Of a DNA stretch of 50,800 nt, positions 32,224 to 40,558 are shown in pieces. The first letter of the stretch is position 1. Each line of letters begins with the position of its first letter. The translations under genes and the position numbers were made by a program. The notes under the pieces were generated by a model, which saw nothing but the letters and a program-made list of their open reading frames with translations, was not told where the DNA came from and searched no databases. Origin of the DNA: Sphingobium phenoxybenzoativorans (GTDB lineage: Bacteria > Pseudomonadota > Alphaproteobacteria > Sphingomonadales > Sphingomonadaceae); the NCBI RefSeq assembly GCF_001757355.1, contig NZ_MINO01000026.1, positions 1-50,800 of the forward strand. Direction: 5' to 3'.

Positions 32224-32723
32224 TGGGCGACCGCCGCGCGCGGCTGGCCGTCAGTTTCGCCGACCTCTGCCTCCTCCTCCTCGGCTTTTTCGTACTGCTG
32301 CAGGCCAGCGGCGACCGTAGCAAGGCGGTGCTGCAGGGCGTTGGCGAGCAGTTCGGCGCAACCTATGCCGCCCCCAAGACCGACCTTGCGCAATGGCGCG
32401 CCGCCGACCTGTTCGAGCCGGGCGAGGCCGTGCTGACGGCGGCCGGAAACGCGCGGATTTTCAAGGCTGGCCAACATTTTGCGAAGGGCGAGGGCAAGGT
32501 CGAGCTGACATCCGCCGGGCAGGACAGAATCGGGCAGAACGGGGCAATCCGCCGCTTCGATGCCTGGGACCTTGCCGCGGCGCGGCTGGGCGCGGTGGCG
32601 CGGACGCTGAAATCGGCGGGGGTGCCCGACCGGAAACTTATTATCCGCGGTCTCGATCAGGCGGCGGGCGAAGGCAAGGGACAGGTCATCCGCCTGGGCT
32701 TCAGCCCGGCTGCGAGCCAGTGA
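32223..32723 (+). CDS. Compact MotB/OmpA-like partner of the second MotA
   Basis: The ATG at 32223 overlaps the TAA of the upstream gene (TAATG). The 166-residue product has one membrane helix, SFADLCLLLLGFFVLLQASGDR. Its Asp (residue about 14) aligns with the proton-binding Asp of MotB. A short OmpA-like domain follows: DAWDLAAARLGAVARTLKSAGV then LIIRGLDQ, resembling the NWDLSxxRA region. It is less than half the length of the MotB at 20931. It is probably an inner-membrane, peptidoglycan-contacting subunit. Confidence 0.8.
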   Translation: MGDRRARLAVSFADLCLLLLGFFVLLQASGDRSKAVLQGVGEQFGATYAAPKTDLAQWRAADLFEPGEAVLTAAGNARIFKAGQHFAKGEGKVELTSAGQDRIGQNGAIRRFDAWDLAAARLGAVARTLKSAGVPDRKLIIRGLDQAAGEGKGQVIRLGFSPAASQ

Positions 32724-32733
32724 TTGGAGGATA

Positions 32734-32748
32734 TGGCACGGGATTTGC
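32734..32748 (+). promoter_or_regulatory. Sigma-54 promoter upstream of flgA
   Basis: TGGCACGGGATTTGC (32734-32748) matches TGGCACG-N4-TTGC exactly, with GG-N10-GC spacing. It starts ten bases after the preceding stop codon and about 47 bases before the chosen flgA start. Confidence 0.9.
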
Positions 32749-32794
32749 TTAATTGTTCGTGATGAACCGTTTCGCAGACCACCGGAGACCAACC

Positions 32795-33346
32795 GTGCGC
32801 AAAATTTTCTCGTGCCTACTGCTCATTGCCGCCATGTCGGCCGCGCATGCCGCCCCGGCGCAGGCGCAGCAGAAATTCGAGAATCTCGACCGGGTAGACA
32901 GCATCGTCGCCATGACGGTCGGGGCGAATATCGGCGAACCCGGCGGCCCTGTCGCTCCTGTCGATCGCCGGTTGCGATTGGCCGCATGCCCCCAGACGCC
33001 GAGCGTCGAAGGGCCGGTTTTCGGCGCGGCCGTGGTGAAGTGCGATGCCAATGGATGGCGGATTCGCGTGCCTTTGGCCCCTGGCGGCGCCAATGCGGCG
33101 GCCCCGCGGATGGCGGCGCGCGCGGTTGCCGCGCCCGTATCGCGGGAGGTTGTGGTGAAGCGCGGAGACCCTGTGCAACTGGTCGCCGGCGGATCGGCCT
33201 TCAGCATTTCGCGGGCGATGATCGCGGACGAGGATGGCGCTCCGGGACAGATGATCCGGGTGCGGGAAGACAAGAAAGCGACGCCCATTATTGCGCAGGT
33301 CGTAGAAATGGGGATTGTCCGCGCACCGGGATTTAAGGAATATTGA
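32795..33346 (+). CDS. flgA: P-ring assembly chaperone FlgA
   Basis: The 183-residue protein is taken to start at GTG 32795, which is preceded by CGGAG and gives an exact Sec signal (FSCLLLIAAMSAAHAAPAQA). An upstream ATG at 32762 is possible but would lengthen the signal. The C-terminal SAF/ChapFlgA domain shows VSREVVVKRGDPVQLVAGGSAFSISR, GAPGQMIRVREDKKATPIIAQVVEMGIV. It assists FlgI assembly in the periplasm. Confidence 0.9.
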   Translation: MRKIFSCLLLIAAMSAAHAAPAQAQQKFENLDRVDSIVAMTVGANIGEPGGPVAPVDRRLRLAACPQTPSVEGPVFGAAVVKCDANGWRIRVPLAPGGANAAAPRMAARAVAAPVSREVVVKRGDPVQLVAGGSAFSISRAMIADEDGAPGQMIRVREDKKATPIIAQVVEMGIVRAPGFKEY

Positions 33347-33359
33347 ACGAAGCCGTTAT
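33332..33359 (+). promoter_or_regulatory. Candidate FliA promoter of flgM
   Basis: TTTAAGG (33332-33338), 13 bases, then GCCGTTAT (33352-33359) inside and just after the flgA end. The fliC candidate has TTTAAAG, 13 bases, GCCGTTAT, so spacing and -10 are identical. Confidence 0.62.
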
Positions 33360-33391
33360 AAGGTACGCGGGACGAAAGAAGGAATGCCAAG

Positions 33392-33673
33392 ATGATCAAC
33401 TCCGTCGGTCAGACGATCAGCTCCGCCCTTGAGGCGTCGAAGCTGCGCGAGAGCGGCAAGGCCCGCCCGGCCGCGACCGTTTCCAACGCCACCGTCAGCG
33501 AGACCGCAAGCGCTTCGGCCAGCCCGGTTGCGCGCATGGCCGCCGAAGGCGCGCCGGTCGATATGGACCGCGTTGCCGCGATCAAGGCCGCCATCGCTTC
33601 CGGCAACTATCCGGTGGATGCGACCCGCATCGCCGAGCGTATGCTGGCCCTCGACCTGCCCTCGTCGAACTGA
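33392..33673 (+). CDS. flgM: Anti-sigma-28 factor FlgM
   Basis: The 93-residue protein has a low-complexity N-terminus rich in Ala/Ser/Thr (typical disorder). Its C-terminal binding helix VDMDRVAAIKAAIASGNYPVDATRIAERMLAL is the FlgM signature. It binds FliA in the cytoplasm and is exported once the hook is complete. A Shine-Dalgarno AAGGA lies upstream. It has its own candidate FliA promoter, giving feedback. Confidence 0.92.
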   Translation: MINSVGQTISSALEASKLRESGKARPAATVSNATVSETASASASPVARMAAEGAPVDMDRVAAIKAAIASGNYPVDATRIAERMLALDLPSSN

Positions 33674-33678
33674 GACCG

Positions 33679-33981
33679 ATGAGCGCCGCGACCCTCGACC
33701 TGCTGCACGACGCCTTCGTCGCCTTGCGCGAAGCGCTGGACGGCGACGATATCGCCAAGGTCGATCGCGCGACGGCGCGCGTTCAGGACGCCGTGACGAA
33801 GGTCCGGGCAGTGGGCGCATGGCATGACGAGCCGGGTGTTCGCACCCGTCTGGCGTCAATCGCCCCCCTGATGGAAGCGGCCCGCATCCGCACCAGCGTA
33901 TTGGCCGACCAGACCCGCCAGCAGATCGCCATGCTGGCCGAACGCGGCGCAACCGCAGCGCCGCTGACGTACAAGCGGTAA
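33679..33981 (+). CDS. flgN: FlgN-like flagellar export chaperone
   Basis: The 100-residue protein is almost wholly helical (LHDAFVALREALDGDDIAKVDRATARVQDAVTKVR, LMEAARIRTSVLADQTRQQIAMLAER). It lies five bases after flgM, the usual position of flgN. FlgN chaperones FlgK and FlgL before export. The call rests on position, size and coiled-coil character more than on exact motifs. Confidence 0.75.
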   Translation: MSAATLDLLHDAFVALREALDGDDIAKVDRATARVQDAVTKVRAVGAWHDEPGVRTRLASIAPLMEAARIRTSVLADQTRQQIAMLAERGATAAPLTYKR

Positions 33982-34016
33982 GCCGGCGTATTGGCGGCAA
34001 AACATATGCCGGACAG

Positions 34017-34042
34017 AGGGTCGCGAAAGCGGCCCTTTTTTG
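34017..34042 (+). terminator. Rho-independent terminator after flgA-flgM-flgN
   Basis: AGGGTCGC and GCGGCCCT form an eight-pair stem (one G-T pair) around a GAAA tetraloop, followed directly by seven T. This is the clearest intrinsic terminator in the window. Confidence 0.9.
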
Positions 34043-34058
34043 TTGGAGTTGCCATCGT

Positions 34059-34300
34059 TCGTCCTGAGCTTGTCGCGGCTTCGAACGAGTCACGCGCCTC
34101 GTTCGAACCTGAGCGCCTGCTGCAAGCAGGCAGTCGAAAGGGGCTGTCCTTTTTCCTGGCCGAAAATCCAGCGTGCTCCTGCGAAAGCAGGAGCCCAGAT
34201 CAAACGCCGGGACTGGGCTCCTGCTTTCGCAGGAGCACGCATTTAATTCATACCGCCGCCAACTCTAACGACAGTGGTTCGACACGCTCAGCACGAACAG
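34059..34300. repeat. REP-like repeats around a perfect hairpin
   Basis: GTTCGTCCTGAGCTTGTCG near 34059 and GACACGCTCAGCACGAAC near 34276 are imperfect inverted copies of a sphingomonad dispersed repeat. They flank the hairpin at 34171-34240. Confidence 0.6.
34171..34240. repeat. Long hairpin of the CTCCTGCGAAAGCAGGAG family
   Basis: GCGTGCTCCTGCGAAAGCAG is answered by CTGCTTTCGCAGGAGCACGC, a perfect outer stem. The arms continue into GAGCCCAG and CTGGGCTC. It is the same element as at 42166-42230. Confidence 0.8.
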
Positions 34301-34337
34301 TTCTCGCTTCAACCCTTGTTCAAATCAGTCGGAAAAC

Positions 34338-34352
34338 TGGCACGGCTCTTGC
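34338..34352 (+). promoter_or_regulatory. Sigma-54 promoter of the transglycosylase-flhA-fliA operon
   Basis: TGGCACGGCTCTTGC (34338-34352) matches TGGCACG-N4-TTGC exactly, with GG-N10-GC spacing. It ends 33 bases before the transglycosylase start. Confidence 0.9.
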
Positions 34353-34385
34353 TTGATTATCCCTGGTACCATTTGGGGATAATCG

Positions 34386-35213
34386 ATGACCGCCTTTGCA
34401 GGCACGTCAGTTTCTAGCGTTTCGCGGCAGGACCGTGTGACCAACGCCATTGCGATGGCCAGCCGTCGCACGGGCGTCGACTTCGGCTATCTGCTGGGGC
34501 AGGCCAAGATCGAGAGCAGTCTGAACCCGACCGCGAAAGCGGCGACATCTTCGGCCACCGGCCTTTATCAGTTTATCGACCAGAGCTGGCTGGCGGTCGT
34601 CAACAATCATGGCAGCGAATATGGGCTGGGCTGGGCCGCCGATGCGATCCAGCGCGGTCAGAACGGGCGCTATTATGTGTCCGACCCGGATTTGCGCCAG
34701 CAGATCATGGATCTGCGCAAGCATCCCGAAACCGCATCGGTGATGGCGGCCGAGCATGCCGCCGACAATAAAAATTATCTGGAGCAGAAGCTGGGCCGCG
34801 AGGCGGAGCCGGCTGACCTCTATCTGGCGCATTTCCTCGGCGTGGGCGGCGCATCGAAATTCCTGGCGGCGAACGACCGCGCGCCGAACGCCACCGCCGC
34901 GTCGCTGTTCCCGGCCGCCGCGCGCGCCAACCGCTCGATCTTCTATGACCGGCAGGGCAATCCGCGCAGCTTTGCCGACATTCGCGAGAATTTCGCCAAC
35001 AAGCTGGAGCGCGGCGCCGCATCCGTGACCGGCAAGGCCGTACCCATGCAGGCCGACTGGTCCCTGCCCGCAGGCAGCAAGACCGTGCAGCCTTCGGACT
35101 ATGTCCGGATCGAGACCGAGCGCCTCGCTCAGTCCACCGGCATCGACACCATGAAGCCGCAGCCTGACACGGCCCGGCTCGCCTATCTCATGCTCGCCAC
35201 CTTCGGAAGGTAA
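34386..35213 (+). CDS. Flagellar lytic transglycosylase (SltF-like)
   Basis: The 275-residue protein has an SLT domain: YLLGQAKIESSLNPTAKAATSSATGLYQFIDQSWL (ES and GLYQF motifs, catalytic Glu near residue 43) and the later ADLYLAHFLGVGGASKFL. It would cleave peptidoglycan to let the rod through. FlgJ in this genome lacks the muramidase domain, so this is its likely partner, as with SltF of other Alphaproteobacteria. It has a sigma-54 promoter and overlaps flhA (TAATG). No signal peptide is obvious at the N-terminus, so export may be by the flagellar apparatus. Confidence 0.87.
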   Translation: MTAFAGTSVSSVSRQDRVTNAIAMASRRTGVDFGYLLGQAKIESSLNPTAKAATSSATGLYQFIDQSWLAVVNNHGSEYGLGWAADAIQRGQNGRYYVSDPDLRQQIMDLRKHPETASVMAAEHAADNKNYLEQKLGREAEPADLYLAHFLGVGGASKFLAANDRAPNATAASLFPAAARANRSIFYDRQGNPRSFADIRENFANKLERGAASVTGKAVPMQADWSLPAGSKTVQPSDYVRIETERLAQSTGIDTMKPQPDTARLAYLMLATFGR

Positions 35214-37348
35214 TGCCACAAATGACTCGTACCCAGGTCAATGCGAAAGTGTGGATGGGCGCCGCCAAGGGCGCGATCCTGCCGCTGGCTACCCTTCTGG
35301 TCGTGATGTTCATGATGGTCCCGGTTCCGGCAATCATGCTGGACATCGGTTTCATCACCAACATCATGATCTCGCTGGCAGTGCTGATGGTCGCGCTGAA
35401 CGCCGCCAAGCCGCTCGACTTCTCCAGCTTTCCGACGGTGCTGCTGTTCGCGACGCTGCTGCGGCTGGCGCTGAACGTCGCATCGACCCGCGTGGTGCTG
35501 GTCAGCGGCCATACCGGCCATGACGCGGCCGGCCATGTGATCGAGGCGTTCGGCAACTTCCTGATCGGCGGCGACTATGTCGTCGGCATTTTCGTGTTCG
35601 CGATCCTGATGATCATCAACCTGGTGGTCATCACCAAGGGCGCGGGCCGCGTGTCGGAAGTGTCCGCCCGCTTCACCCTGGATGCGATGCCCGGCAAGCA
35701 GATGGCGATCGACGCCGACCTGAACGCCGGCCTGCTGACCCCGGAAGAAGCCAAGATGCGCCGTCAGGAAGTGGCGACGGAAGCGGACTTCTACGGTTCG
35801 ATGGACGGTGCGTCCAAATTCGTGAAGGGCGACGCGGTTGCGGGTATCCTGGTCCTGGTGATCAACATTGTCGGCGGCATCGTGCTGGGCGTGGTCAGCC
35901 ATGGCCTCAGCATGAGCCAGGCGGCGCAGACCTATATATTGCTCGCCATCGGCGACGCGCTGGTGGCGCAGGTCCCCGCGCTGCTGCTGTCGATCGCCGC
36001 TGCGTCGATCGTGACCCGCGTCAATTCAGAACATGACTTGTCGGGCCAGATTGCCACGCAGTTCGGTTCGGGCAAGGCGTGGACTCCCGTCGCCGCGATC
36101 CTGGGTTTCCTGGGCATCCTGCCCGGCATGCCGCATATGATCATCCTGCCCGCCGCCGCGCTGGCCGGGTATATCGCATGGCGCCTGCGCAAGTCGGCCG
36201 CCGCCAAGGCCGCCGCGCCGGTCGTGGAGGAAGCGCCGCCCGCCAACCCCGCGCACATCGAATGGAGCGACGTGTCGGATGGCGCGGTGCTTGGCCTGGA
36301 GATCGGGTACGGCCTGATCGGCATGGTCGACGAGCGCAAGGGCGCGCCGCTGATGGCGCGGATCACCGGCATTCGCCGCCAGCTTTCGAAGGAACTGGGC
36401 TTCGTCGTGCCGATGGTGCGGGTGAAGGACAATCTGGCGCTGGAGCCGAACTGTTACCGCATCACCATCGCCGGCGTCATCGTCGGCGAGGACGAAATCT
36501 GGCCGGAGGACCTGCTGGCGCTGGACAGCGGCGCGCTGGAGGGCGTGGTCGACGGCCGTCCCTGCAAGGATCCGACATTCGGCCTCGATGCCGTATGGAT
36601 CACGCCGGACAAGCGCAGCGAGGCTGTGGTCGCGGGCTATACCGTGGTCGATCCGGCCACCGTGGTCGCCACGCATCTCAACCAGTTGATCGCCATGAAC
36701 GCCAGCGAGATGTTCGGACTGGACGAGGCGCGCAAGCTGCTCGATGCATTGAAGGACGCTTCGCCGCAACTGGTCGACGGCCTGACGCCGGGCTTGCTGA
36801 GCCTTGCCCAGATTTCGGCGCTGTGCCGTTCGCTGCTGGCCGAGGGCATTGCGCTGAAGGACTTCCGCCGCATTTGCGAGGCGATGATCGACGGCGCGCG
36901 GCCCGACCAGAGCCACGAACAATTTGTCGAGGCGGTGCGCCAGCGCATCGGTTCGCTGATCATTCAGGGGCTGGTGCCCGTGAAGATGCCGTTGCCGGTC
37001 ATCACGCTGGACGGCGATCTGGAAGGGTTGCTGGCGCAGGCGATGCGTGTCGCAGGAGACGCCAAGCATCCGATCGAACCGGCGCTTGCGAATCGCATCC
37101 TGGAGGCCGTCACGCAGGCCGCCCGGCCGATCATGGGCGAGGCCCGCGCCTTCGCCATCGTCACCTCGCCGCTGGCGCGCCGTGCACTTATGCGGCTGTT
37201 CAAGCCTCATCTGCCGGAAACGCCCGTACTTTCTTTCCTGGAGATACCAGATGGTAAGCCTGTCGAGGTAGTAGCGGTTGTCGGAGGCGAGCAGAAGGCG
37301 ATGCCCCGTCACGATCCGACGCCCGGCGTACGCGAGCGGGTAAGCTGA
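35213..37348 (+). CDS. flhA: Flagellar export gate protein FlhA
   Basis: The 711-residue membrane protein has the N-terminal region of about eight spans (ILPLATLLVVMFMMVPVPAIMLDIGF, the FHIPEP segment NIMISLAVLMVALNAAKPLDFSSFPTVLLFATLLRLALNVASTRVVL). The C-terminal cytoplasmic half contains LEPNCYRITIAGVIVGEDEIWP and LVDGLTPGLLSLAQISALCRSLL. It forms the nonameric export gate of the flagellar type III system. The ATG at 35213 overlaps the previous stop; ATG 35222 is the alternative start. Confidence 0.96.
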   Translation: MPQMTRTQVNAKVWMGAAKGAILPLATLLVVMFMMVPVPAIMLDIGFITNIMISLAVLMVALNAAKPLDFSSFPTVLLFATLLRLALNVASTRVVLVSGHTGHDAAGHVIEAFGNFLIGGDYVVGIFVFAILMIINLVVITKGAGRVSEVSARFTLDAMPGKQMAIDADLNAGLLTPEEAKMRRQEVATEADFYGSMDGASKFVKGDAVAGILVLVINIVGGIVLGVVSHGLSMSQAAQTYILLAIGDALVAQVPALLLSIAAASIVTRVNSEHDLSGQIATQFGSGKAWTPVAAILGFLGILPGMPHMIILPAAALAGYIAWRLRKSAAAKAAAPVVEEAPPANPAHIEWSDVSDGAVLGLEIGYGLIGMVDERKGAPLMARITGIRRQLSKELGFVVPMVRVKDNLALEPNCYRITIAGVIVGEDEIWPEDLLALDSGALEGVVDGRPCKDPTFGLDAVWITPDKRSEAVVAGYTVVDPATVVATHLNQLIAMNASEMFGLDEARKLLDALKDASPQLVDGLTPGLLSLAQISALCRSLLAEGIALKDFRRICEAMIDGARPDQSHEQFVEAVRQRIGSLIIQGLVPVKMPLPVITLDGDLEGLLAQAMRVAGDAKHPIEPALANRILEAVTQAARPIMGEARAFAIVTSPLARRALMRLFKPHLPETPVLSFLEIPDGKPVEVVAVVGGEQKAMPRHDPTPGVRERVS

Positions 37349-37361
37349 GAAGGTCTGAACG

Positions 37362-38093
37362 ATGCATATGAGCAAGATCAGCGCCGAAGGCAGCCTTACC
37401 TATGGCAAGGGCGGGGTGCACACGCCGGAACAATTGGCGCGCAAATATATGCCGCTGGTGCGCAAGATCGCCTGGCACGTCCATGGCCGGGTATCGAGCG
37501 CCATCGAGATTGAGGACCTGCTGCAGATCGGCATGGTCGCGCTGGTCGAGGCCGCGAACGGTTTCGAGGATCGCGGCTTCGGCTTTGCGACCTATGCCCA
37601 GATGCGGATTCGCGGCGCGATGATCGATCATCTGCGCCGCCATGCGACGATCTGCCGCTCCGCCATGTCGAAGCGCAAACAGCTCGCCGCCGCGCGCGAC
37701 CAACTGGAACAGAGACTTGGCCGCGCGCCGCTGGAAGCCGAACTTTCCCGGCATATGGGCATGGAGCCGGCTGACTTTCGCGAGTTCGCTGACAGCGTGG
37801 AGATCGTCCAGACCACCAGCATGGATGAGGTTTATTCCGACCAGTCCATGTGGTTCGCCGATGTCGAGGACCGCGCCGACGAGGTGATGGAGCGCGAATC
37901 GCTGAAAGCCATGCTGGCCAAGTGCATCGGCGACCTGCCGCAGCGCGAGGCGATGGTGCTGCAGCTCTATTTCGTAGAGGAAATGAACCTGGAGGAAATC
38001 GGCCAGACGCTGGACATCGGCGCGGCGCGGGTGTGCCAGATCAAGAAAGCGGCGCTGGACAAGCTGCGGGAATTGTTGCGCGAGTGGGCGTGA
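37362..38093 (+). CDS. fliA: Flagellar sigma factor FliA (sigma-28)
   Basis: The 243-residue protein has regions 2 (YMPLVRKIAWHVHGRV, EIEDLLQIGMVALVEAANGF, GFATYAQMRIRGAMIDHLRR) and 3, then region 4 (LPQREAMVLQLYFVEEMNLEEIGQTLDIGAARVCQIKKAALDKLRELL). It directs late flagellar genes: fliC, motAB and flgM all have matching promoters here. It follows flhA by 13 bases, so it is likely transcribed from the sigma-54 promoter at 34338. FlgM is its anti-sigma factor. Confidence 0.95.
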   Translation: MHMSKISAEGSLTYGKGGVHTPEQLARKYMPLVRKIAWHVHGRVSSAIEIEDLLQIGMVALVEAANGFEDRGFGFATYAQMRIRGAMIDHLRRHATICRSAMSKRKQLAAARDQLEQRLGRAPLEAELSRHMGMEPADFREFADSVEIVQTTSMDEVYSDQSMWFADVEDRADEVMERESLKAMLAKCIGDLPQREAMVLQLYFVEEMNLEEIGQTLDIGAARVCQIKKAALDKLRELLREWA

Positions 38094-38097
38094 AAGT

Positions 38098-38322
38098 TCA
38101 GGCGCGCGAGATTCGGGTGCCCAGCCTGGCGAATTGCGGCGGTATCGCCGACCGGTTGACATAGCGTCCGAAACGATAGGTGCGGCGCGGCGCCGCGTTG
38201 ACCGTCAGTGTTTCCAGCGACGCCTTCCATTCGGATGGCATGCGCTCCACCGGGCCGATTGCCGATAAAAGTTGCTGGCGCAGTTTTATCCACCGATCCT
38301 GCTCATCGATATTTTTAAACAT
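38098..38322 (-). CDS. Small hypothetical protein convergent with fliA
   Basis: The 74-residue product begins MFKNIDEQDRWIKLRQQLLSAIGPVERMPSEWKASLETLTVNAAPRRTYRF when read from ATG 38322. GGAAGGTAGG upstream is a good ribosome site. It is soluble and basic at the C-terminus. I do not recognise it. Its upstream region shows ACCGTTAT, which resembles the FliA -10 element, but no good -35 is present. A flagellar role is therefore only a guess from position. Confidence 0.5.
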   Translation of the reverse strand: MFKNIDEQDRWIKLRQQLLSAIGPVERMPSEWKASLETLTVNAAPRRTYRFGRYVNRSAIPPQFARLGTRISRA

Positions 38323-38545
38323 GTGCCTACCTTCCAAACGGTTAGACGAGCCGGATAACGGTCAGTTCCATTGTGGCATATAAAAGATGGGCTGGTCCCG
38401 ATTTGGGACGCAAGGCGCGCTGACCCTCACATTTTATCCGGGATATTTGGGTCTACGGCCGCATGACGCTGGCGAGTAGAGCTGGCAAGCACTCGCGTTA
38501 GCCACGAAAGCCCCCCTCGCTGGAAAAGAGAGGAAAAGGACTAAC

Positions 38546-40465
38546 TCAGCAGTCGTTGGCAGCCAGGGCGATCCTTGGTTCCGGCTGCAGGCTGCGGCCT
38601 GCCGCGCCCAGCTTGTCCTTGAGCTTCGGCTTGGCGGTTTTCCACCAGGGTTCGGGCACGATGAACAGGCCGCGCGAGGCGGCGTAGCGGCCAAGGTCCT
38701 TGCGCGCCGTGATCGCGGCGAAGGCGGGGGCGAGCAGCAGGCCGGCGATCACCGGCATCAGCCAGAACATCGACACGCCGCCCTGCAGCGCCAGCACCGT
38801 CAGGCCGACGCCCAGCGCGATATGATATTTGAATACCCACAGCGCCTGGATCATCGACATGCCGTCGCGGTCGCGGGTCTGGCCGTTCCATGCGGCCTTC
38901 TGACCGAACATGATGCTGATGAGGTTGATCGTCTGCGTCAGCATGGCGACCGGCGCCATCATGATCGACAGGATGCATTCCATCAGCACGCCCTTGATCA
39001 GCGCGCCCGCGCCGCCGAAGGATGCGCGGCGCGTGCGATTGGCGAGCGCCCAGCCGAGCGCCAGGAATTTGGGGCCGAACAGCAGCGCGGCGGTGAGACC
39101 GAGCAGCGCGCCGGACGGCAGCACCGTGCCCGCCTGCCACGTCCCCTGCCATTCGCCGACGAGGACGACCAGGATCAGCGCCAGCCACATGGGCGAGGTG
39201 AGATAGGCGGACGCGCCGACCAGAAGCTGGAAGCGGTTGACCGGGTGCAGACCCGCAACGCGCATCAGCAGCGGCACATGCTGAATATTGCCCTGGCACC
39301 AGCGGCGGTCGCGGGTGGCGAGATCGGGCAGGGAAGGCGGAAATTCCTCAAAGCTGTCGTCCGCCATCACCATATGCACGGCCCAGCCGCGGCGGCGCAG
39401 CAGCGCGGCCTCGACCATGTCATGGCTCATGATGTGGCCGCCGAACGGCGCGGGGCCGCGCAGTGTGGGGAGGCCGCAGCTATCGGCGAACGCCTTCACG
39501 CGGATGATGGCGTTATGGCCCCAGAAGGTGCCCTCCGACCGCGCCCACCAGATCATGCCGGCGGCGCCCATCGGGCCGTAGAGGCGATTGGCGAACTGCT
39601 GCCAGCGCGAAAATAGCGTGGATGCGCCGACGACCGAGGGAACGGTCTGGATCAGGCCGAGGCGCGGGTGGCATTCCATGTCGACGGCCAGGCGCACCAT
39701 CGTCTGGCCGCCCATGACGCTGTCCGCGTCCAGCACCAGCATATAGTCATAACCGCCGCCGAAACGCTGGACCCATTCGGCGATATTGCCGGGCTTGCGG
39801 CCGGTGTTCACGGCGCGGCGGCGATAATAGACGTTGCGCGCGAAGGAAGGCTGCATTTGGCGATAGGCCTGTTCTTCGATCAGGCCATTTTCCGCATTGG
39901 AATCGCTGAGCACGAAAAAGTCGAAGCGGTCGCCGCCCATCACCTTGCCCAGCGAGCGCTCCATGATGGAGAGGCGGCCGAGAACGGCGAGGAAATCCTC
40001 GTTACAGACAGGCAGCAGGACAGCGGTGCGGCCCTCCAGCGTGCGCGGGCGGGCGGGGCGATAGGGCTGAACCCGCTTGCCGCCGTCAAACGCCATCAGG
40101 AAGAAGCCGATCACGCTGGTCGCGCAGCCAAAGGCGATCCAGGCGAACAGGGGCACGAACAGAGCGAGATAGACGATTTCCAGAACGGAAAAACCGTCGA
40201 GGCCGATCGTGCGCTTCATCTCATGCGCAGCGAGCAGAGCCGGAAGCAGGGCGAGCGCCATGACCAGCACGCGCTTGGCGGCGGCGTCGACATCGCCCCC
40301 GCGCACCGGGCGCGGCGGGATGGCCATGTCCGGCGCTTCGCGGAAATTCTGCTCCGGCATTGCGATGGTCTGTTCGGGGGGCAGGCTCTCAAACGCCTGG
40401 GGAAGATCGCTGGGCCGCCGTGGGCCGATAAACGGTCGCGCGGTGCTCGATTCGCCTTGCCACAT
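38546..40465 (-). CDS. mdoH: Osmoregulated periplasmic glucan glucosyltransferase
   Basis: The 639-residue inner-membrane GT2-family enzyme polymerises glucose from UDP-glucose into beta-glucan and exports it. Visible are two N-terminal membrane spans (VLVMALALLPALLAAHE, YLALFVPLFAWIAF) and the GT2 core VLLPVCNED, LSDSNAE, LVLDADSVM (DxD). SHDMVEAALLRRRGW is the ED region and DRRWCQGNIQ is the Q/RxxRW region. A block of C-terminal spans follows. It is shorter than E. coli OpgH (about 850). It follows mdoG by 94 bases. Confidence 0.93.
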   Translation of the reverse strand: MWQGESSTARPFIGPRRPSDLPQAFESLPPEQTIAMPEQNFREAPDMAIPPRPVRGGDVDAAAKRVLVMALALLPALLAAHEMKRTIGLDGFSVLEIVYLALFVPLFAWIAFGCATSVIGFFLMAFDGGKRVQPYRPARPRTLEGRTAVLLPVCNEDFLAVLGRLSIMERSLGKVMGGDRFDFFVLSDSNAENGLIEEQAYRQMQPSFARNVYYRRRAVNTGRKPGNIAEWVQRFGGGYDYMLVLDADSVMGGQTMVRLAVDMECHPRLGLIQTVPSVVGASTLFSRWQQFANRLYGPMGAAGMIWWARSEGTFWGHNAIIRVKAFADSCGLPTLRGPAPFGGHIMSHDMVEAALLRRRGWAVHMVMADDSFEEFPPSLPDLATRDRRWCQGNIQHVPLLMRVAGLHPVNRFQLLVGASAYLTSPMWLALILVVLVGEWQGTWQAGTVLPSGALLGLTAALLFGPKFLALGWALANRTRRASFGGAGALIKGVLMECILSIMMAPVAMLTQTINLISIMFGQKAAWNGQTRDRDGMSMIQALWVFKYHIALGVGLTVLALQGGVSMFWLMPVIAGLLLAPAFAAITARKDLGRYAASRGLFIVPEPWWKTAKPKLKDKLGAAGRSLQPEPRIALAANDC

Positions 40466-40558
40466 GCCAGTGAATGCCTTTCCCTTGCAGTAACCCCGCC
40501 CGACAAGGGCGGAATCAAAACCGCTACCGCTTGTTCAGGTTCCCTGGCGCAAAAGCCA

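Larger units (their letters stand above)
33982..34385. other. Intergenic region with terminator, repeats and promoter
   Basis: These 404 bases hold the flgMN terminator, two REP-like elements and the sigma-54 promoter of the next operon. No gene was seen. Confidence 0.7.
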
